Shown here: one piece after another, positions 5,682 to 8,609 of the stretch
Layout: each line of letters opens with the position of its first letter
Numbering within the stretch: the first letter of the stretch is position 1
Assembly: GCA_018677115.1 (NCBI GenBank)
Contig: JAHHOC010000338.1
Location: 1 to 8,609 of the forward strand
Length of the DNA: 8,609 bases
DNA from: Arenicella sp.
GTDB lineage: Bacteria; Pseudomonadota; Gammaproteobacteria; Arenicellales; Arenicellaceae
Direction: 5' to 3'
Position numbers and translations under genes: made by a program
Notes under the pieces: model-generated
Database searches by the model: none
The model's input: the letters and a program-made list of their open reading frames with translations, nothing else
Told to the model about the DNA's origin: nothing

Positions 5682-7059
5682 ACTTCGATATCCACGACAG
5701 GTTCTTGTGCAGGGACACCACGGTGCCGATGATGATCAGCGTTGGTGCGTGAACATCCTCAGCTGCAATACTCGCGGCCATTGATTGCAACACGCCGGTG
5801 AACACGCGTTGATGCTCAGTAGTTCCCTGTTCAATTAAAGCGATGGGGGTGTCGGCAGGCAGACCGTGTTTGATTAAATTTTCACAGATCGTTTCGAGTC
5901 CGATGAGACCCATATAAACTACAATAGTCTGATTCGATGTAGCGAGCCGCTGCCAATCCAGGTCCACCGTTCCATTTTTCAGGTGGCCAGTCACAAAGTA
6001 ACATGACTGGGCATGATCCCGGTGAGTCAGCGGAATGCCTGCGTAACTTGCACAACCACTGGCCGCGGTAATGCCCGGGACTATTTGAAACGGTATGCCG
6101 GCCTCAGCCAGCAATTCGATCTCCTCGCCACCACGGCCAAAAATAAAAGGGTCGCCACCTTTCAGGCGGGCTACACAGTTGCCCTTACTCGCCAGGTCGA
6201 CCAGTAATTGGTTAATCCTGGTCTGCGGCACAGCATGCTCGGAACGTCGCTTGCCAACATATATGCGCTCGGCATCGCGGCGACACAAATTCAATACTTC
6301 TTCACTGACCAGGCGATCGTAGAGGATTACATCTGCTTGCTGCATTAGTCGCAGTGCGCGGAATGTCAGCAGGTCGGGGTCACCCGGTCCTGCCCCAATC
6401 AGCCATACTTCACCGCGTGCCTCGCTGTTTGCATAGCGTTCAAGCTGCAGCAGCAGTTCTTCACGGCCTTGTTGTTCATTGCCCGACAGGAAACGTTCAG
6501 CGATCGGGCCCTGGGCCAATGTTTCCCAAAAGCGCCGACGTTGTGTTTCCTCCGGGATACGCTGTTTTACCAAATTGCGTACATTCGCCATGCCTTTGGC
6601 AAGTCGTCCGTACGTCGCTGGAACGAGAGTCTCTATTTTGTTACGCAACGCGCGCGCCAGAACAGGAGCCGCACCACCGGTCGAGATAGCGATCAGCACT
6701 GGCGAGCGGTCGATGATTGCCGGCGTGATAAAGCTACATAATTCGGGCTGGTCGACCACATTAACCGGGATATTGGCTGCCTGCGCCAGCTTAGAGACGC
6801 GCGCGTTCACCGTCTGGTCGTCGGTGGCCGCTGTTACCAAGCGGTAACCGCCTATATCGGTATCGACAAAGTCACGCGCCAGATGCTCTATTTTGTCACC
6901 GAATTCCGTCTGCAAGTCTGGGCAAAGTTCAGGCGCTATGACAGTGATCCGTGCGCCGGCAGCTGACATTAAGCGAATTTTCCGTAACGCTACTTCACCA
7001 CCGCCGACTACCACGCAGGGCTGGTCAATTAAGTCCATAAATACCGGATAGTTCTGCAT
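5674..7059 (-). CDS. cysG: Siroheme synthase, trifunctional CysG
   Basis: CysG converts uroporphyrinogen III to siroheme, the prosthetic group of sulfite and nitrite reductases, by SAM-dependent bismethylation, NAD-dependent dehydrogenation and iron chelation. The 461-residue length matches the fused enzyme (457 in E. coli). The N-terminal CysG-B half has the NAD-binding loop VVVGGGEVALRK (16-27), Asp103 (equivalent to catalytic D104 of Salmonella) and Ser126 in STGGAAPVLAR. The C-terminal methyltransferase half has GAGPGDPDLLT (222-232), YDRLVS with Asp248, Lys270, GGDPFIFGRGGEE (301-313), PGITAASGC (328-336) and Met383; Asp248, Lys270 and Met383 match known active-site residues. All three activities therefore look intact. 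No clear Shine-Dalgarno sequence precedes the ATG, but the family N terminus supports it. It is divergent from a TrpD2-like gene (49 bases apart), as I recall from Pseudomonas-type genomes, and convergent with the response regulator gene. Confidence 0.97.
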   Translation of the reverse strand: MQNYPVFMDLIDQPCVVVGGGEVALRKIRLMSAAGARITVIAPELCPDLQTEFGDKIEHLARDFVDTDIGGYRLVTAATDDQTVNARVSKLAQAANIPVNVVDQPELCSFITPAIIDRSPVLIAISTGGAAPVLARALRNKIETLVPATYGRLAKGMANVRNLVKQRIPEETQRRRFWETLAQGPIAERFLSGNEQQGREELLLQLERYANSEARGEVWLIGAGPGDPDLLTFRALRLMQQADVILYDRLVSEEVLNLCRRDAERIYVGKRRSEHAVPQTRINQLLVDLASKGNCVARLKGGDPFIFGRGGEEIELLAEAGIPFQIVPGITAASGCASYAGIPLTHRDHAQSCYFVTGHLKNGTVDLDWQRLATSNQTIVVYMGLIGLETICENLIKHGLPADTPIALIEQGTTEHQRVFTGVLQSMAASIAAEDVHAPTLIIIGTVVSLHKNLSWISKYQ

Positions 7060-7089
7060 CAGTGCATTGTAGCTCAGTTTCCTCTGCAG

Positions 7090-7098
7090 ATTATGGCA
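7090..7098 (-). promoter_or_regulatory. cysG: Candidate extended -10 promoter of cysG
   Basis: On the minus strand TGC followed by CATAAT (7098-7090) fits an extended -10 element (TGn plus a five-of-six -10 box), which can work without a good -35 box. None is seen at the right distance. The transcript would start near 7083, giving a leader of about 24 bases. The element lies inside the 49-base gap shared with the divergent gene. Confidence 0.45.
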
Positions 7099-7108
7099 TC
7101 ATGCTGCT

Positions 7109-8197
7109 GTGAAATTGTCACCTGACAATCCTCAAGCTGACCTTATTCGCAGCGCGATAAAACGTGTAGCGGTAGGCCCTGATCGTGGCCGCGATATCTC
7201 CCGTGCTGAAGCCCGGCAGATCGGGGCGAATATACTGCGCGGAGAAACAGACCCGCTCCAGGCAGCGGTGTTTTTGATCGCGCTGCGCATGAAGCGTGAA
7301 TCTTTGGAGGAGTATATTGGCCTGTTCGACGCCCTGCAGGAAGCAATTACCCCTGTTGCAGCGAATGTCGAGCGGCTCTATTGCCTGGCCGATCCTTTTG
7401 ATGGATTTTTGCGCACCAATACCGTTACTCCGTTTATTGCGCCGCTGCTCGCTGCCTGCGGTATGCCTGCGCTTATGCACGGCGTTGAGTCAGTAGGGCC
7501 GAAATATGGCGTAACTGCGCAACAGGTCTACCGTATGGCTGGTATCGATACTTGCATCTCACAACAGGCGGCTGTGTCAGCTATTGACCGCGCAGGATGG
7601 TGCTACATCGACCAGAGTCAATATGCTCCTGAGCTCTATGCACTGCGAGAACTGCGTGACCGGGTTGTAAAGCGAACCGCGATTACCACGCTGGAGCGGC
7701 TGCTGATGCCGCTGCAGGGTCAGGCGGAAACTCATATGGTGTTGGGCTATGTGCATCGTGCCTATCCGGAAATTTATGCGACACTGGCTCAGCATGCCGG
7801 ATATAACAGCATTTTACTGTTTAAGGGTGTTGAGGGTGGCTTGGCACCGGCAATGAATAAACCACAGCGCCGCTATTTTGTGCAGTCCGCAAGCCTTTTG
7901 CCGATCCGCCGATGTAAACAGGTGATTGAACAATTGCCTATGTTCTGTCACAGCGACGCGGCGCCGAAAATGGACGGTCGAAGTGAATTGGCTGTTCGGC
8001 AGTGTCTGCAACAGGGCGTAACAACTCTATCCGGTGAACACGGAATGGCGCGAAACAGTTTGTGTGTGGCAGCAGCGCACATACTGCACGCACATGGACA
8101 TGCCAATAGTTTTCCGGCAGCGGTTGTAAAAGTGCAAAACAGCTTGGATAATGGATTAGCCAAAGCGCATTTCGACATATTGAAAGATCGCTATTAA
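7109..8197 (+). CDS. TrpD2/YbiB-like protein (anthranilate phosphoribosyltransferase fold)
   Basis: This 362-residue protein belongs to the TrpD-related group annotated as glycosyl transferase family protein, TrpD2 or YbiB. An N-terminal helical domain (residues 10-80, with SRAEARQIGANILRGETDPLQAAVFLIALRMK) resembles the TrpD dimer domain. The nucleotide-loop region reads DPFDG (95-99) and MHGVESVGPKYGV (123-135), where true TrpD has GTGGD and KHGNR-type motifs, so PRPP catalysis is doubtful. A later conserved block is GYVHRAYPE (213-221) and LLFKGVEGG (236-244). E. coli YbiB, a relative, is reported to bind nucleic acid and to be LexA-controlled; I see no clear LexA box here. The start is a GTG with no visible Shine-Dalgarno sequence; TTG at 7115 is an alternative, so the N terminus is uncertain. 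Its place beside cysG suggests a conserved neighbourhood rather than a tryptophan pathway role. Confidence 0.85.
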   Translation: MKLSPDNPQADLIRSAIKRVAVGPDRGRDISRAEARQIGANILRGETDPLQAAVFLIALRMKRESLEEYIGLFDALQEAITPVAANVERLYCLADPFDGFLRTNTVTPFIAPLLAACGMPALMHGVESVGPKYGVTAQQVYRMAGIDTCISQQAAVSAIDRAGWCYIDQSQYAPELYALRELRDRVVKRTAITTLERLLMPLQGQAETHMVLGYVHRAYPEIYATLAQHAGYNSILLFKGVEGGLAPAMNKPQRRYFVQSASLLPIRRCKQVIEQLPMFCHSDAAPKMDGRSELAVRQCLQQGVTTLSGEHGMARNSLCVAAAHILHAHGHANSFPAAVVKVQNSLDNGLAKAHFDILKDRY

Positions 8198-8224
8198 TTC
8201 ACTGACCTGTCTGACACTCTAGCT

Positions 8225-8609
8225 ATGACAGTAAAACCTGTACGTTCTGCAAAAGTTAATTTGGAAACGCCCCAGGCTAAGGAGGCGCTTGAATTTTTGA
8301 CCAGCATTGTTGGCTCTGCGTGTCAATTTAAGGCATCGGATATTCATATCAGGGCTGGCCACAACATTATGATGCGCCTTGACGGGCGCATCCGGCAGGT
8401 CAAAGGGTCGCCTGAAATGAGCGATGAAATGATAGAAAGGCTGATATTTCCGCTTATGTCAAAGTATCACCTGGGCTTGTTCAGCCAGGATAATCAGGTC
8501 GATTTGTCACTGAGTGATAATGAGGGTAACCGGGTGCGGGTAAACATGTTCAAACAACTCGGCCATCTTGCAGTTGTGATGCGGGTCATTGAGCGGCATA
8601 TCCCTTCCC
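8225..8609 (+). CDS. PilT/PilU-like type IV pilus ATPase, N-terminal part (3' end outside window)
   Basis: This open frame has no stop before the window ends; 128 codons are visible. The product matches the N-terminal PAS-like domain of PilT/PilU/GspE motor ATPases. FKASDIHIRAGHNIMMRLDGRIRQV (35-59) corresponds to the ASDLHLSAG...RVDGDVR region of PilT, and NRVRVNMFKQLGHLAVVMRVIERHIP (102-127) to the RFRVNAFNQ...AVFRTIP region. The Walker A and B motifs lie beyond the edge, so ATPase activity cannot be judged. It would power pilus retraction or a related machine at the inner membrane. The ATG lies 27 bases after the previous stop and has no clear Shine-Dalgarno sequence. A perfect AAGGAGG (8279-8285) lies 11 bases before an in-frame TTG (8297), an alternative start that would give a PilT-like N terminus length. 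I cannot decide between PilT, PilU and a further paralogue. Confidence 0.85.
   Translation, partial: MTVKPVRSAKVNLETPQAKEALEFLTSIVGSACQFKASDIHIRAGHNIMMRLDGRIRQVKGSPEMSDEMIERLIFPLMSKYHLGLFSQDNQVDLSLSDNEGNRVRVNMFKQLGHLAVVMRVIERHIPS

Noticed and set aside
6354..6847. Overlapping plus-strand open frames of 90-122 codons inside cysG
   Set aside because: They are antisense to a fully conserved cysG frame, match no family I know and have no ribosome-binding site.

Overview
The window looks like chromosomal DNA from a gammaproteobacterium with moderate GC content. Several things point that way: the end of the alpha ribosomal operon (rpoA-rplQ), ispB divergent from rplU-rpmA as in Escherichia coli and Pseudomonas, a fused trifunctional siroheme synthase CysG beside a TrpD2/YbiB-type protein, and the start of a PilT-like ATPase. 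I cannot name a genus. I see no insertion sequence, tRNA, rRNA, CRISPR array or prophage gene. All intergenic gaps are shorter than 300 bases.

Layout. Bases 1-1073 hold the 3' part of rpoA, complete rplQ and a strong intrinsic terminator. Bases 1229-2734 encode a single-gene FMN/3Fe-4S glutamate-synthase-like protein with an N-terminal membrane segment. It converges on ispB (minus strand, 2774-3799), which makes the polyprenyl side chain of quinones. A divergent promoter region (3800-4029) serves ispB one way and rplU-rpmA the other. The rplU-rpmA pair ends at a strong terminator (4934-4963). Next comes an orphan NarL/LuxR-type response regulator (5013-5657), which converges on cysG (minus strand, 5674-7059). 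cysG is divergent from a TrpD2/YbiB-like gene (7109-8197), followed by the 5' part of a PilT-like motor ATPase gene that runs off the window at 8609.

Most genes are housekeeping: transcription and translation (rpoA, rplQ, rplU, rpmA), quinone synthesis (ispB) and siroheme for sulfite/nitrite reduction (cysG). The most unusual object is rplU. It encodes a normal L21 of about 101 residues, then a Lys/Ala-rich linker, then a helix-hairpin-helix domain, giving 208 residues in all. Its leader also has a strong promoter with a GC-rich discriminator, a hairpin, and a second in-frame start codon with its own Shine-Dalgarno sequence. Other points to revisit are a probable leaderless ispB mRNA, a response regulator lacking one acidic-pocket residue, a promoter whose -35 box lies in the loop of the rpmA terminator, and a TrpD-like protein whose phosphoribosyl-binding motifs have degenerated. 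I found no clear evidence for a wholly new multi-gene system.
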